The notes: a model not told the origin generated them from the sequence alone. DNA of 64,000 bases from Thalassia testudinum (GCA_037157565.1 JAZHRO010000003.1:40747001-40811000), one strand, 5' to 3'; positions 1 to 12,008 are shown, counted from the stretch's first letter. Numbers and translations: made by a program.

Positions 1-300
1 AAAGCGGGAAAGGCACATATGTTAGAGTTAAGTGAGCATGAGGGGCTTCGTCATGAAGCCTATGAAACTTCTCAAGCTTACAAGCAATGTCCAAAGGTCT
101 TCCATGATAAGCACATCATTAGAAAGACTTTTGTGCCCAACCAGTGGGTTCGGCTTTTCAATTCCAAACTTAAACTATTTCTAGGAAAGCTCAACTCCCA
201 CTGGGATGGGCCGTACATTGTTATCAATACCTTCCCTCATGGAGCTGTAGAAATTCAGAACCCTACTTCTACTGCAAGCTTTAAGGTGAATGGCCAGTGA
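1..300 (+). pseudogene. integrase C-terminal end (partial)
   Basis: The frame is open from base 1 and stops with TGA at 298-300. It holds the region after the integrase catalytic core: a charged helix (REST-like RHEAYETSQAYK), then the segment VRLFNSKLKLFLGKL and the GPY/F-type motif WDGPYIV followed by FPHGAVEI. In the family this domain helps bind DNA and choose the target site. There is no chromodomain. Relatives usually read VNGQR at the end, so the TGA after VNGQ probably arose from an arginine CGA codon; coding-like sequence continues weakly to about 360. The 5' part is outside the window. Confidence 0.8.
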
Positions 301-418
301 CTTAACCATTGTACTACTCTTTTAGATGGCTAGGTTTTGGACGCACTTCGACTTGAGGAGCCTTAGCTCCTCCCACTGTCCTCCTCAGCTGATATTCTTT
401 TATGTCTGCATTTTTTCA

Positions 419-453
419 ATGAGGACATTGTCAATCTTAGGCATGGGGGGCTA
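419..453 (+). other. post-integrase polypurine box (ePPT) of El1
   Basis: The block GAGGACATTG followed after a few bases by TTAGGCATGGGGGGC sits about 120 bases after the integrase end. The same block follows the coding region in El3, El4, El5, El6, El7 and El8. It resembles a second plus-strand priming site, but that role is an inference. Confidence 0.7.
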
Positions 454-1908
454 TAACCTGAGGATGTTCATAGTATTTATAAATATTTACATACATTTAA
501 GATAGTGATTAATTAAAAAAAGAAAAAAGAAAAAAATTGTTTTATTTTCTTGAGCTGAATTGGTTAGTCCCTCGCAGAAAATTTATCAAGGAGGTGTCAT
601 TAAATATTTTCTTTTTAAATTTTTTCTTAACTTTAGAATCTAGTACAGTTACATTCACTTGCATGTAGACTGAGTAATGGATCTTTGTAGAAAATCAATG
701 TGGATTTTAATCTACTGAACCCTTGGACAGTTAATAGGGAGTCAAGCATACTATCTTCTATTAGATCCACCTTATATTTGTGAGAAGAAAGTAGAAAGAT
801 TACTGGTGTGCTAAGTCTACTGCAAGGTCTCTTAAGTTTAGGACAATTAGATGATGATAGCTCAGAGTTAGGCATAGTTTTCGCTCTCTGTTCCTGTGTG
901 CGAACATTGTGTGAATTCCTGAGAGCCACTAAATAAGGTAGATACACAGAGATGGAGTCCTAATAACACTATGACTATAATGGATGGTTACGACCGTCCT
1001 TCATAGAGTCATCAGCTAAAGGAGGGTAATAGTGTCAATGGTCAAAAATACGTTTGTCCAATCCATTCCTTCTCGATGCCGAGAGTAGGCACTTCCACCA
1101 AGTAAGCCACACAATATCCTCTTGACCATCATCATGCCTCATAAACAAAAGTATGTGTCATGCTGATTTATAAAAAAAAAAGAGAAAAAAGAAAAGAAAA
1201 AAAAAGAGAGGGAGAAAAAGAAAAAGAAAAGAGTTCAAGTTTATTGTTTTATCTTCATATCACTTTTCATTATGTGACAATGTTTCTGAGGCAACAAAAA
1301 CACCCATCGCGATCCACCAAATATGACTCATACCTACTTTTCAGTATTTCTGATCCCCTGAATACTAGCTGAGGACTTCTAACTTAGTTGTAGAGTTATT
1401 AGAACTTTAATTGCAGTGTGAATGCCATGTGAGACCCCCAAACAGTGAGTACATTTACAAAATCTAGTGAAATGTGTGAATCTCAGAAAGAAAAGATGGA
1501 AAAGAGTGAGCACAAAGGAACATCAAGAGAGCATAGTTATTCAACCTCTCTCTGGTTTGACTCATTTGATAGTCTGAAGAGTTAGAGTTTGTAGTACTAG
1601 GCTACAAGTAGCACCAGATGAGTGTAAGCCACCAAATATAATCCATTCAACTCAATATCTCCTACCTAAGCCAAAAGGCCAGGGTCAAATTATATATTAT
1701 TTTCTACTTTATCTCCGAGCAAAGTAGTTGCCTACCCTAATAGAAGTTTTACCAAGGATTTAGTACGAACTTCAAATGTAAGTTGGCTTTTCATTTGGAT
1801 TCGTTACCTAGACTGCAATCACTTCACATTTGTTTGAATCTCTAAGTTTTTGGAATAAGAAAAGGAGAAATCTTTTTGGTTGCTTCCATTGTTTTTCACT
1901 TTTTGCTC
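454..1908 (+). other. non-coding 3' tail of El1
   Basis: No open frame here looks real. The stretch is AT-rich with a purine run near 1168-1235. It aligns with the tail of El4, for example around TTGGACAGT (725) and GATCCACC (762), and the block near 1075-1110 with a small hairpin of the type TGCC...GGCA. No env-like frame is present, although many Athila elements have one in this position. Confidence 0.6.
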
Positions 1909-1939
1909 GAGACTAGCAAAACTTAGGCATGGGGGCATT
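1909..1939 (+). other. polypurine tract box of El1
   Basis: GAGACTAGCAAAA is followed by TTAGGCATGGGGGCA and then the LTR. This is the plus-strand primer site for reverse transcription, and the match to the boxes of El3, El5, El7, El8 and El9 is close. Confidence 0.75.
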
Positions 1940-3336
1940 TGGTAAGTCTAATTTATTAGACAATCATTTGGCTTAAGTACATATGGAATACATTTCCTTA
2001 TAGTTTAATGACCTAAGCTAAGTAGTAATTAATCTTACCTTACAAATATTTTTGTATCTTCTTTACATTCTAATGCATACATTTATACTTCTTATTTGAT
2101 ATGTGCATGCAGAGAGAAAAAAATAAAGGTATAATAGGTGGCTGGACATGAATTAGCATTTGAAGGAGGGCATGCCCATAATTGTCCCTCACCACCTCTC
2201 CCTCCGGAAGCATTCAAGTCCAACGGTTGTGCATGCAAAGGAAGAGGAGACGCTGTGGATCTGGATCAGCTTCCCTTCCTCTCCACCGGAAGTAGAGCCA
2301 ACATCGCAGCCAGCAGCATGCATTGTGACACCCTCACCAACCGCATCCAGCCGCGCATGCACCCCCACACTCCTCACCAGCCAGACCGCACGCGTTACCC
2401 CTCACCATGTGCAGCCACACCCGCGCAACCACGCCAGTGCACGAAGCAGCCTCTCCTTTCACAGTAGCCCCACCGCGTGCATCATCCTAGCGTGCGCGTG
2501 CACGCTTGCGCACACACCCCTCACGTATGATGCGTTGACCGTCGCGCATGGGAGCAGCACGGTCATCTTCCTCGGTTCACGCAGACCTCACCGCGACCGT
2601 GGACAACAACTTCTTGCAAGGCCTTTCCTTCTTCCTTCTTCTCCAACAGAAGTAGAGGAACCCATCAGCAACAATCGCACAGCCACCTCATCAATGATGT
2701 GGACGACGTTCATGCCGTCCACTATGATCGTGCACCTTCCTCCCTCTCTCTTACAGCAGCACCGTGCGACGATATTATTCACACGACCTCCTCGCAGCCC
2801 TCCTTCGCTCCATCGACATCGGCGACATTCTTGTCAACTGGCCAACTTCGGCCACCTTAGGCTGTTGCACCATCACTAATGCAGTCCTCTCCTTCGGCCA
2901 AACTCGTCCGACAAGCCACACCTCCAACAAGACCCTCCTTGCATGGTCGAAGGGGAGGAAGCCAACTCCCTACTTTGCTACAAGACGAGGGACATTAGTT
3001 GAAATGAAGCACAGTTGAGAGGTTGGATTTTTTGGAAAAGAATTTTATATTGTTGGGAATTGCATCTCAGACCCTCTCATTCTCTATATTACTACTCATT
3101 CAAGTTATTCTCTTGATTACTTTGATGCTGCAACTAGTTGTCAAAGTTATTTTTGCATCATATTAGGCTTTGTTCAACATACTCCTTGATTAAGAATATT
3201 GGTAAATTTATTGGTCTGTCCTCCCTGTGGATACGACCGAAATTGTGGTATAACTTTAGTATAGTTTTTAGTGACTTTGATCGAGGGTTTTCAACCACAT
3301 TACATATTTACTACGATGCATATTTTTCTGACGACA
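1940..3336 (+). repeat. 3' LTR of El1
   Basis: Starts right after the polypurine box. It has a GC-rich middle (about 2180-2760) and a U5 block near 3217-3240 (CCTCCCTGTGGATACGACC) that recurs in most LTRs of the window. CTACGATG near 3311 is the degenerate form of the U5 tRNA-like box. The right end is estimated. The long open frames inside it (2138-2879) are compositional and are not genes. Confidence 0.6.
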
Positions 3337-3612
3337 TATTTGAAAAGCGAAAATCGTATGGATCACTTAGCACCTTTTGTAGCAAGCATACATCACTAAT
3401 TCACTATGCATTTGGGAAAAATACCCTAAAACGAACTCATTGATTCCTAGGGCCAATGTCTTACCCTAAAACGAACTCAATGATTCCTAGGGCCAATGTC
3501 TTGTTAAATTTTAGGGCTAGGTCAATGCTTGTGCTCAAGGATTAAGTGAAGGGTGTTAAGGGGGATTAATGCCCTTAAAATTTTAGTTTAAGCTGTGTGC
3601 ACAATTGGGTGC
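3337..3612 (-). other. El2 leader fragment, left of El3
   Basis: Non-coding. It is similar to the minus-strand leader of El8 near 54040-54120. The last five bases, GGTGC, are the left target-site copy for El3. Confidence 0.5.
3423..3502. repeat. 40-bp tandem duplication
   Basis: Two adjacent 40-base copies (3423-3462 and 3463-3502), each starting ACCCTAAAACGAACTCA and ending CCAATGTCTT, differ at one position. This is a recent local duplication inside the El2 leader. Confidence 0.95.
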
Positions 3613-4055
3613 TGGTGGTCGGGCCCGGATAGGTGTGTTAATATGGTGATTTTATTGTTGAAGTGTGTATAGTGATTAACCTAAATCGAGCCTAACCATC
3701 TCTTTACAAAATATTTTTTTACTTGACCTATTTGATTTTATCTTGGTCACTTTTAGGCCCAGGGTCGAACTCAAGGAAGTGGGGTTACGAGTCAAGTTTC
3801 TACACCTTTCCTAGAACGAATCTCTTCCATTCGTTTATTGTGTTTTTGGTGTTTTTCTCTTTAAGATTTTTTTCTGATAATCTTTGTCCTTGAGGCACAC
3901 CCTCAAAATTAAGTTCTTTGCTTTGAGCCAAATCAGGGTTCCAAAACGGGTCTTGCTATTCGCAAGACGGAGTACTTGCAAGTCAAAGATTACCTTTTCT
4001 CTTTTATATATTGTTTTATCTTTTTACTAGCAGGAAAGCGAAACAAAAATAAAGT

Positions 4056-4860
4056 AAGTATAGCATATATATATAGGTATATATTATATATGTATAAAGG
4101 GGTGGGGGTGGAGGAGGTGATGGAGTGTAGCACGGTGTCAAGTTGGTCGTCGTCTAGAAAGCGCAACCAACAGGATGAGGTGCCGTGTGGAGTGTAGGAT
4201 GGATGGTGGAAGATGTGTGTGACCACGCTTTTTGTACGCATGTATCGGGGAATATTAGCAACTGGTGTAGATATTCTCACGATACAACGTATGGTAAGTA
4301 ATGTGAAAAAAAATATATTTATATATGTATTTATGTAAATATATCTATATGTATATATATATATATATATGGTTATAAATATATAGGTATATATATGTAG
4401 TTATATATGTATATATATATATAAGTATATGTATAGATATATATATGTATAGATATATATATATGTATGTATATATAGTTATAGATATATATGTATATAT
4501 GTCTGTATATTTGCATATATATATATATATAAGTATATGTGTATATATATGTAAATATATATGTATACGTATATAAGTACATGTCTATATGTAGATAAAT
4601 ATGTATATAAATACATATATATATATATATAAGTATATAGATGTATATATATATATATGTATATATGTATAATAATACTTAGTTATATAGGTTCTAATAT
4701 ATATATATATATTTATATAAGTATATACATATATATATATGCATGTATACTAACACTTAAGTATATAGATACTGTTATATGTATAGATATAAGTATATAT
4801 ATATATGTATATAAATATATATAGATATAAATATATATATATATGTATATATATATAGTG
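4056..4860. repeat. TATATG/TATATA microsatellite in the left El3 LTR
   Basis: About 800 bases of imperfect TA-based repeats with scattered G and C. The matching tract in the right LTR is 12480-13432. Long tyrosine/isoleucine open frames over it come only from the repeat. Confidence 0.9.
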
Positions 4861-5884
4861 TATAGGTGTGTGTGTGTATGAGAGTGTGAGTGTGTGTATA
4901 TGTGTTTCTACAGAGAGAGAGAGTGTGCTGTGAGAGAGAGAGAGAGAGAGAGCACGAGAGAGAGGGCATCTGCTGAGGAAAAGAGAGGCATTTAAGTCAT
5001 CTGTAGAGGCGAAGGGAGATGTGGACGGGAGCGGGCACTGGCAGAGGACCGCACGCAGACACGCGGGCGGGCGCTGGAGTGGACTCAAGGTGGGATGCAC
5101 GCACGGGCAATGGCCGGTAGCGGCGCACTGGGTGATCGGATAAGTTAGAAACTTACCGGTCACCCCACTGTAGCCACAGTGTTCCGCAGAAACGTGTGAA
5201 CAGTGGCTACAGTGGCCGGGTGAGCTGCGCAACCGCCTGCTGTAGGTACTGTGAGTGTGGGCAGCTTGCGGCTGGCACACGTGTGGAAGGGGTGCGCCGG
5301 TCGCTGGCTTGCAGGCGAGACGTCGCGACAGAGCACGCGGAGAGGCTAGGTCGCGGGTGAAGGAGCGCGATAGGGCGCACGGTGGGGCTACGGGTGTTGG
5401 CTGGCGTGCGTGGAGAAGCTTGGCCAGCTACTGCTGGGGCACGCAGTGGCCGATTGCGGGTGGACAAGCAAGTGCAGTGTGAAGAAGCGGGAGGCGAGGG
5501 CGCCTGCAAGCGCGTGTTGGGGGCGAGGGCGGCCTGCAGGCGTGCGCTGGAGGGCCGTGCAGCTGCTACCGCCTTGCTACTGCTGCTGTGTGCGAAGCTT
5601 TGAGCTTCAAAGCCTGAAGCTCCTGCTCTAGTGGCTGAAGTGGCTTGGACGTGAGACAGGGAAAAGAAGGCCACCACGCCCACCGGCTCTTTGATCAGCT
5701 GGGAGGTGGTGGTCTCACTGTGGTGGGTGTGCACCACAGTGATGGACTCCTGCCCGTAGAGTTTCTCCTCAGAGGAGGAGGTCCTTCGTATGGAGAGAGA
5801 GGGAAGGGGACGTTGGCCTGGAGAAGAAGGTTTGCTGTTGGATCTTTTGTTGGAGGACCAGGCCCTTTTCAAAGGAAGAAGCCA

Positions 5885-5898
5885 CCCCATTTTTATAG
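5885..5898 (-). promoter_or_regulatory. TATA box of El3 left LTR
   Basis: The minus strand reads CTATAAAAATGGGG. The same motif is at 14541-14554 in the right (5') LTR, where it would drive the element. Transcription would start roughly 30 bases to the left. A core-promoter role is inferred from position and motif. Confidence 0.6.
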
Positions 5899-6281
5899 AA
5901 GAAGAAAGCATGCACGGCCATGCCCTAGCTATGCATGCGGCTGTGCATGGCTCATGGCTGACAGTGAGAGGTTTGCATGCGGCTGGTAGGGAGAGGTGCT
6001 GTAGAGCATGGCGGGAGGAGGAAGGTGCCAAGCTTTGCAGCCGCGGGGAAGATTTCAAAATCAAGTAAAATAAAAAATAAAAATATGGTGAATTTTGCAA
6101 AGATGCACTTGAGGGAAAATGTTAATTGCAAGGCCATTTATTTCACTCTCCTCCCCTCTCAATTAAATGCATGCATGCATGTATTTTCACAAATGCAACT
6201 ATGGATACCTAATATGCACTGGTAATGCTAGGAAATAGCACAAGATGACACAATTGCAGGTGTACTTTTACGGTGCAATCA

Positions 6282-6318
6282 TACCCCCATGCCTATCTTT
6301 TGCTTGTCCCTAGCAAAA
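6282..6318 (-). other. polypurine tract box of El3
   Basis: The minus strand reads CTAGGGACAAGCAAAAG, then ATAGGCATGGGGGTA, directly against the LTR terminus TGATTGCACC. Confidence 0.85.
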
Positions 6319-7370
6319 CAGTATTTAGAATTGATCTTTAAGCTGAAGATTTTTTTCTGAGGTGACATAGGTGTGTTTATTGTTGGATATTGTGAGAATC
6401 AATTGCAGAGAAGACTACCAATACTTTAAGTCTTATGTGACATAGATCATCTCTCGACTAACCAGGATTCTTGATATTTAAACCTTAAGTATGATTTCCA
6501 GGATCCAGGAGGTTTTTGCTATACTCGAGAGCTTAAGAGATTATGGCTTGTGCTTAGTAAAGGATCATGACTGACCAGATGAACATTAAGACTGAAGCCC
6601 AGGGTTTCACGAATTTTTAAGTACAGGTTGGGCCCAGTTTTAGCTCATGTCTTTGGATTGACCCCTTAAAAAGATGACAGAAAACTCGACTCCCATTTTC
6701 TGATACTCGTGGCTCAAAGAAAACAAGGTATTTACCCTGGAGAACATTTTTGTAGGAAGATTTTACAGACATTTGCAAGATATACTGACTTATTTGCATC
6801 TTTTATTTTTTTTTGGAACACGTGTCAGTATATCTCTTACAACATTATTTGGAGGTGCACACTTTTCTTTTTGGTGGGAGAGTTCCTTTTCGGTGGAAAG
6901 AGACTCTCCTAAACACAAGACTAAAACTAGGGATAAAAAGTCTACCTGCGCGCACAGGTATGGACTCCACCTTCCTTAATGAACACTAGGGTTGGATCTT
7001 ATGTTCACCTGGTCTTTCTTGATATGGGTAGTGTGAACCATGATTACTTGGCTCTCGAATAGAAGCAAACCAACGGATCCTGTACTGATGTCTCAGGTAC
7101 AAGAATACGTCCTAAGTTAGGAAAGATTTCGGTCTATCATGTCAATGCTCAAGTGAATTAAGCCGAGCCTAAGAAAATCAAGCTTCTGTGGCCTGGAAAG
7201 TCTTCAAAACAATGGTTGAATATCCATAAACACTTATTGTATTTTTGTTTCAGCCTTTAGATCATTACTAAACACCATTTTCATTTTTCATTTTTTTTCT
7301 TTATATATATATATATAGATAGAAACTGCATGATACCAAAAAATACCCAGATCTTATGGATGCCTATCCA
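6319..7370 (-). other. non-coding 3' tail of El3
   Basis: About 1.05 kb between the two polypurine boxes. I see no convincing coding sequence and no env-like frame. Confidence 0.6.
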
Positions 7371-7400
7371 CCTCCCCATGCCAAACAATGCTATGTCATA
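7371..7400 (-). other. degenerate post-coding polypurine box of El3
   Basis: The minus strand reads CATTGTTTGGCATGGGGAGG, a decayed form of the box that follows the coding region in the other elements. Confidence 0.5.
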
Positions 7401-8765
7401 TGCATGCAGGGTAGGGTAGAGGAAGGATGAAAGATCAGGTAACGAGAGCTGAGGTGCAGGGTATACAGTAGGGTGGTAGGGTGGGTGGATGGTGGGTGGC
7501 GAAAGATCAGGCATTTCCTGGGACGAGAGTGTCCCAGGCGAATCAGAAAACAAGTCAGGAGGAAGAAGTTGGCCCTCAGATTGGCCAAGAAGAGGGGCTT
7601 CTTGGATAGATGGATCCAAAAAGGAATAGCCCCAATGAGTAGGATGTGGGCTCAAGGTCCCAGTGTGGAGTTGCAAATCCGCCTGATTTGGTGGGAAAGA
7701 AAGGGCAATCTGATTATCAAGAGTGTGGATGGGCGGTGAGTAGCCTGGATATGACTCAGACCACGAGGTATGGGAAGCGGAGAAAGCCTCTTCAGAAGTC
7801 TGGCCAGGAGAAGGTCCGAGACAAGGGAGGGATGGGGAACGTCACAGTATGTGTTGGTCAGGCAATCGTCAATGCTTATAGGTAATCCGTAGAAATCTGA
7901 ATAGGTCCCAATTAGTCTGATACACGCGTTGACGGTCATTTCCTCGTCAGATGTGTCATCCTCGATACAATCGTAATCAAAGTTCTTGGCTACCTTGAAG
8001 ATGTTAAGCTTGATCTTTTAAGATCCAACGGCAATCTCAATATAGCCCGACTCGCAGTCGATAAGGGCACGAGCTATGGCCAAGAATGGTCGACCGAAGA
8101 TGATCAGACAATCAGAAATTGAACTAGGAACTTCCATATCTAAAACAAGAAAGTCAACAAGAAAACAGAGACTGTTGACCCTAACCACCACGTCTTTCAC
8201 CACACCCTTCGGGATTTTGACAGAATGATCTGCCAATTGTAACGTGACAAGGGTGGGTTTCAGATTTCCCAAGGAAAATTTTTCGAGCATGATAGTTGGT
8301 ATGAGATTTGTGGAAGATCCTAGATCAAGCAGGGCACGATTAAAATTACAGCCTTGGATGCTACAGGAAATAAGTGGTGTGCCCAGATATTTCTGCTTCG
8401 GTGGTAGATTTAATAGTATAGCACAACTCACACTAGGCGAGAGAACCACTGGATTCTTAGTTTTCTTTGACTATCGCCTGGGTGTTGTGTAGTCTTTGAA
8501 AAATTGGGTGACAGTAGGTATGTGGTCAATAGCCTCGAGTAGGGGTACCTTAATTTCAACATCCGTAAACAAATTACATAGCTTATCAAAGGCCTGTGTA
8601 TCTTTCTTTTTGCCTTTTGGCTCCCTCAGTAGAGCCTTAGGGAATGGGACTGATTCTGGCACCAATTTGGGTGTATCGTCCTCTCACGAATGTGGTGCGC
8701 ATCCCGAATGAGAGGGCGATGAAGAAGATGAGCCAAGATCAGGTCGAGGCAGATCGACAGTCTAC
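7401..8765 (-). pseudogene. El3 protease plus acidic/proline-rich linker
   Basis: The longest open piece, 8449-8018 (143 residues), is a retropepsin-like aspartic protease. LDLGSS at residues 41-46 carries the catalytic aspartate in place of the usual DTG/DSG, followed by the flap-like block TLQLADHS and a C-terminal FGRPFLA. A stop ends the piece at 8018. In the same frame an acidic stretch (CIEDDTSDEE) and then a proline-rich segment (PTIHPPYHPTVYPAP) continue to about 7400. In El7 and El8 this linker leads into reverse transcriptase; here it ends near the 3' polypurine box. The reverse transcriptase, RNase H and integrase are missing, not just mutated. Confidence 0.8.
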
Positions 8766-10629
8766 TTACCACTCCTCGTAGTGATAGCATTGGATGATGC
8801 AGGTCCAAAGGGATCATAAGGTGGAGGAGGGTTCGCAATAGGGACATAAGAGTGAGGTGCTGCAACGGGATTAGCCTGAAATCCTGGTTGAATGCTCAGA
8901 GCTTGCAGGATCTGGTGAACCTATTCCTTAGAAGGTTTTACCTTTGGTTGCGGACCACGGGGTACGAAATTTCGCGGGTTGGGAACAGGTTGGGCGGGAA
9001 GAGTGCCCTAAGATCGAGTCGCCATGAGTAGTTGACTGATCTTAGCATTCTGCTGTGCCAATTGGTGCTAAAGAGAGGTCATGTTCTCTTCATGGCGCTT
9101 TGACATATTCGTCATCATTTGCATCAATTTGTTAAGAGGACTTGATGCGTGTTCGATTTGCTGTACGCAAGGGCCTGATGGCGGATTTGCCATAGGATTA
9201 GATTGGGCCCTTGGGATGATGGGTGCAAACAGTCGCATTGGTCCACCCGTGGGGTTTTGGTGCTGTGGGTTGTTGGACCATGCGGAATTTGGATGATTTC
9301 GCCACCCTGGGTTATAAGTGGTAGAGAACAGGTTGTTCCCCAGGGCGCAAGCATCTTCTATGCTAGAAGACGTGTCCGCATGTAAAAATGCTTCCGAGCA
9401 CACAGAGGATTGGTCCTCCATGTCAAAATACTGGCTCGCAGAAGCCAATTCCACATGACTTACTGAGTCGCTTGGCGTGACACTTGGTAAGGAAGGTCTT
9501 ACGGGGTTTCTCGGGATAAGCCTGGTGTTTGAAGAATTGGGATTGTGATGAAGTGGTGAAGTGGGGGTGATTGCCAAAGAACGGGCGGGGTTGGCCAGAA
9601 GCTTGTCCAGCTCTTGTGCACAACGGAGACTTCATCCAGTTTTTGTGCAATAAGGCTTAGATCTATGGATGAATGGGAGGGTCCCGTGTCAACTTTGTGG
9701 ACATTACGGGGCTAGCTGGTATGACTAAAGGCGACAATGGAAGCATTGTTCATTGAGTTTTCACTCATATTTTCAAATAGTTCAAATGCTCCATTCTCAT
9801 CTTTATTCATGAAATTCCCTCCACAGGAAGCATCTGCAATCTGCTTGAAAGTCTCATTTAGCCCATAGTAGAAAATCTAGGCTATATGCCACTTAGGCAG
9901 ACCGTAGTGCGGACACTTCCTAAGGAGGTCATTATACCTCTCTCATGCCTGATGAAATTGTTCACCGTTTTGTTGCGTAAATGAAGTGATAGCATGGCGA
10001 AGCGCATTGGTTCGCCCGATCGGGAAGAACTTCTTGAGAAACGCTGTTCGCATCTCTTCCAAAGAGCGGGTGGTTCTCCCAAGGGTGCGTAACCACTGCG
10101 ACGCTTTATCTCGCAATGAAAATGGGAACATTTTCATGAGGACAATAGGTAACCCAATATTTCTTGGTTTAACAGTTTCAGCCAATTGGGTTAAGTCTTC
10201 CAAGTGGAGAAAAGGATCTTCACTTGCAAGACCATGGAAGTGAAAATTTATTAAGCCAATTATGTTTGGTTTCAATTCAAAGTGGTCCCCACCCATGGGG
10301 ACCCAAATTTGTCCTATGGTCTCTGTAGCAGTGGGACTCTGATAGGAGCTAAGAGACCTAGGCTCCTCCCATTTAGGAGGGTTCTGCATTTCCTCCAATG
10401 TTTCCCTAATGGCTTCAATTTTATCATTATACATTTCCATTTGGGCTTGGAGGCAGGTTATGGGATCCAAGGCTCCACCACATGGTGGATTTTGAGGGCG
10501 TTTCCCTCCTTCGGGATTTGGGGGTGGGCGTGCAGCTATGTTTGTGGAGAAGGAGGACGATTCGGCACCTTTTCTAAAATTATTAGGCAATTCAAACAGT
10601 TCAGGGTTTTGTGACCTCCTCCCAAACAT
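8766..10629 (-). pseudogene. El3 gag
   Basis: The frame starts with ATG at 10629 (MFGRRSQNPELF) and is open for 228 residues. It holds the retrotransposon Gag core: FPFSLRDKASQWLRTL, then FLKKFFPIGRTNALR and FTQQNGEQFHQA. After a stop at about 9943 the same reading continues with in-frame stops, through CPHYGLPKWH, then NPGWRNHPNSAW near 9290, and ends at TTRSGK (8766). This order is typical of Athila-like Gag, which forms the particle and packages the RNA. No CCHC knuckle is evident. Several stops make it non-functional as one protein. Confidence 0.85.
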
Positions 10630-12008
10630 GCACTACTGCAGGAAGAATTGAGAGGATAAGAAGGGAAAAGAGATGAGAGAAATGATGCCGTAAAGGTACA
10701 CTTGATGACAAATCAATTCATTCAAATTCCTAACCTCTACAGTGTGCCCTTAGACCTAAAGATCTAAGTTACCTACTATCACAAACTATGGAACCGAATG
10801 CGAGCACCACGGAACCACCCAGCCAGATTGAAAGGCCGTTTGCCCCAGTCTTAGACACCCGATAGCACGCGGGAACCCTCACCAGCACGTAGGCGCTACA
10901 CGTAGGTAGTTAGACCTCCAATCCTTAATAAGGGTCAAGTTACTACCAATTTTAGTTAGAGGATTAGGATCAGGTGCTTTTGGAATGTGAAGGGAATTGT
11001 TTACGGGTAATGCCCAAGTGATTGATTTTCCAAAAGTGTGTAAACCAAGCATGCAACGGGGAAATCTCCCCGAATTGAAGTTTTAATTGGTGAATGGTTT
11101 TTAGAATTCAGCCTTAAGTAGTATGGATTTTAGGATTTCTCTGATTTACCAATTCATCAAATCTCTGAGTTTTGCAAGAATACAAGTTTTCTTCTAAGCC
11201 CAACAAACCCTTCTTCAATGTCAATTGGTTAATGCATGCTAAAATGCAATGGGCTTCCCTAGATGGAGATTTCTGCGTGAATGAACAAATCAGTTTTAGA
11301 TTAGTGTGAAAGGGAGCCAAAGCACTTCCATTCAAATGCTCCCAGTCATCAGAATGATTTCCACACACAAGGCTCAACCAAAAGATAATGAAAATCAAAT
11401 TTTTGGGGTTGAAATGTTTGGGATCGAATCTTAAGCAAGTTGAAAAGTCATGGTAGGGTTGGAATCAACTCAATTCCAAGTCTCCCCACCAAAAATTTGA
11501 TCTCAAATTTGCAGTTAAGTGAGGCAAAGAGGAGTGCAATCAATCTTTTTATGTTTGCCTCAAAGAATACTTCACACAGTGAAAAATTCAAGAATCAAGA
11601 ATCTTGGATTTTCGCTATGAGAAGTAAGGTGGGAAATCCCGGGGCGATGGAAGTAAAGGCAATCAATCAATCAAGTGAATTTTAATCCACTTTCCCCAAG
11701 AGATCCCAAGAAGTTTTTCTAGATTTTTAGTTTCTAGTTTTTTTTTTTTTAATTTTATTAAGGTGACAAGTTAACTTAAGTTGCTAAGAAAAGAAGACCT
11801 ACTTGTTTCGCAACGTGTGCGAAGCTCCAATGTGGTGTCAGTGTCTTTACGCTATCGTTCCCGCCTTGGATCTGCCCATGTCTCTGACATCGTCTGCCTG
11901 CCTTCTCCTTGCAACAGGTTTACCTGCACACCAATAAACAAAAACACCCGTGAAGAGAGAAGAGAAAAAATGAAAGGAATGGAATAGAAACTTACTTGCA
12001 GGAGCACT
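10630..12008 (-). other. El3 leader (5' untranslated region)
   Basis: Non-coding sequence between primer-binding site and gag. A GC-richer block at about 10800-10920 lies where other elements carry the conserved leader block, but the sequence match is weak. No real gene seen. Confidence 0.55.

Larger units (their letters stand above)
1..3336 (+). mobile_element. El1: 3' end of an Athila-like Ty3/gypsy retrotransposon
   Basis: Only the 3' part lies in the window: integrase C-terminus, a polypurine box, about 1.45 kb of non-coding tail, a second polypurine box, and one LTR. The 5' LTR, gag and most of pol would be to the left of the window. Its tail (454-1908) aligns with the tail of El4 (21260-21482 plus 29466-30711), so the two are relatives, although their LTRs start differently. 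The right end near 3336 is placed by analogy with other U5 ends and is uncertain. It appears inserted in the leader of El2, since the sequence just after it resembles minus-strand leader. Confidence 0.75.
3613..6281 (-). repeat. 3' LTR of El3
   Basis: On the plus strand it begins TGGTGGTCGGG and ends GGTGCAATCA. It contains an AT microsatellite (4056-4860), a GA run (4911-4957) and a GC-rich zone (about 5000-5640). It is shorter than its partner (2669 against 2904 bases), mainly through the microsatellite. Confidence 0.9.

Noticed and set aside
1160..1372. Lys/Glu-rich short ORF
   Set aside because: It comes from an A/G run in the non-coding tail; no counterpart in the related El4 tail.
2138..2879. 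Long open frames in the GC-rich part of the El1 LTR
   Set aside because: They lie in LTR U3, have low-complexity Ser/Pro/His/Arg composition and overlap in several frames; no known domain.
4373..5280. Tyr/Ile/Thr-rich open frames (also 12966-13749)
   Set aside because: Direct products of the TA microsatellite and GA run.
5207..6100. 297-residue open frame in the El3 left LTR (and 13589-14392 in the right LTR)
   Set aside because: Present twice because it is LTR sequence; GC-driven, Ser/Ala/Arg-rich, with no domain. The two copies are not equal in frame length.
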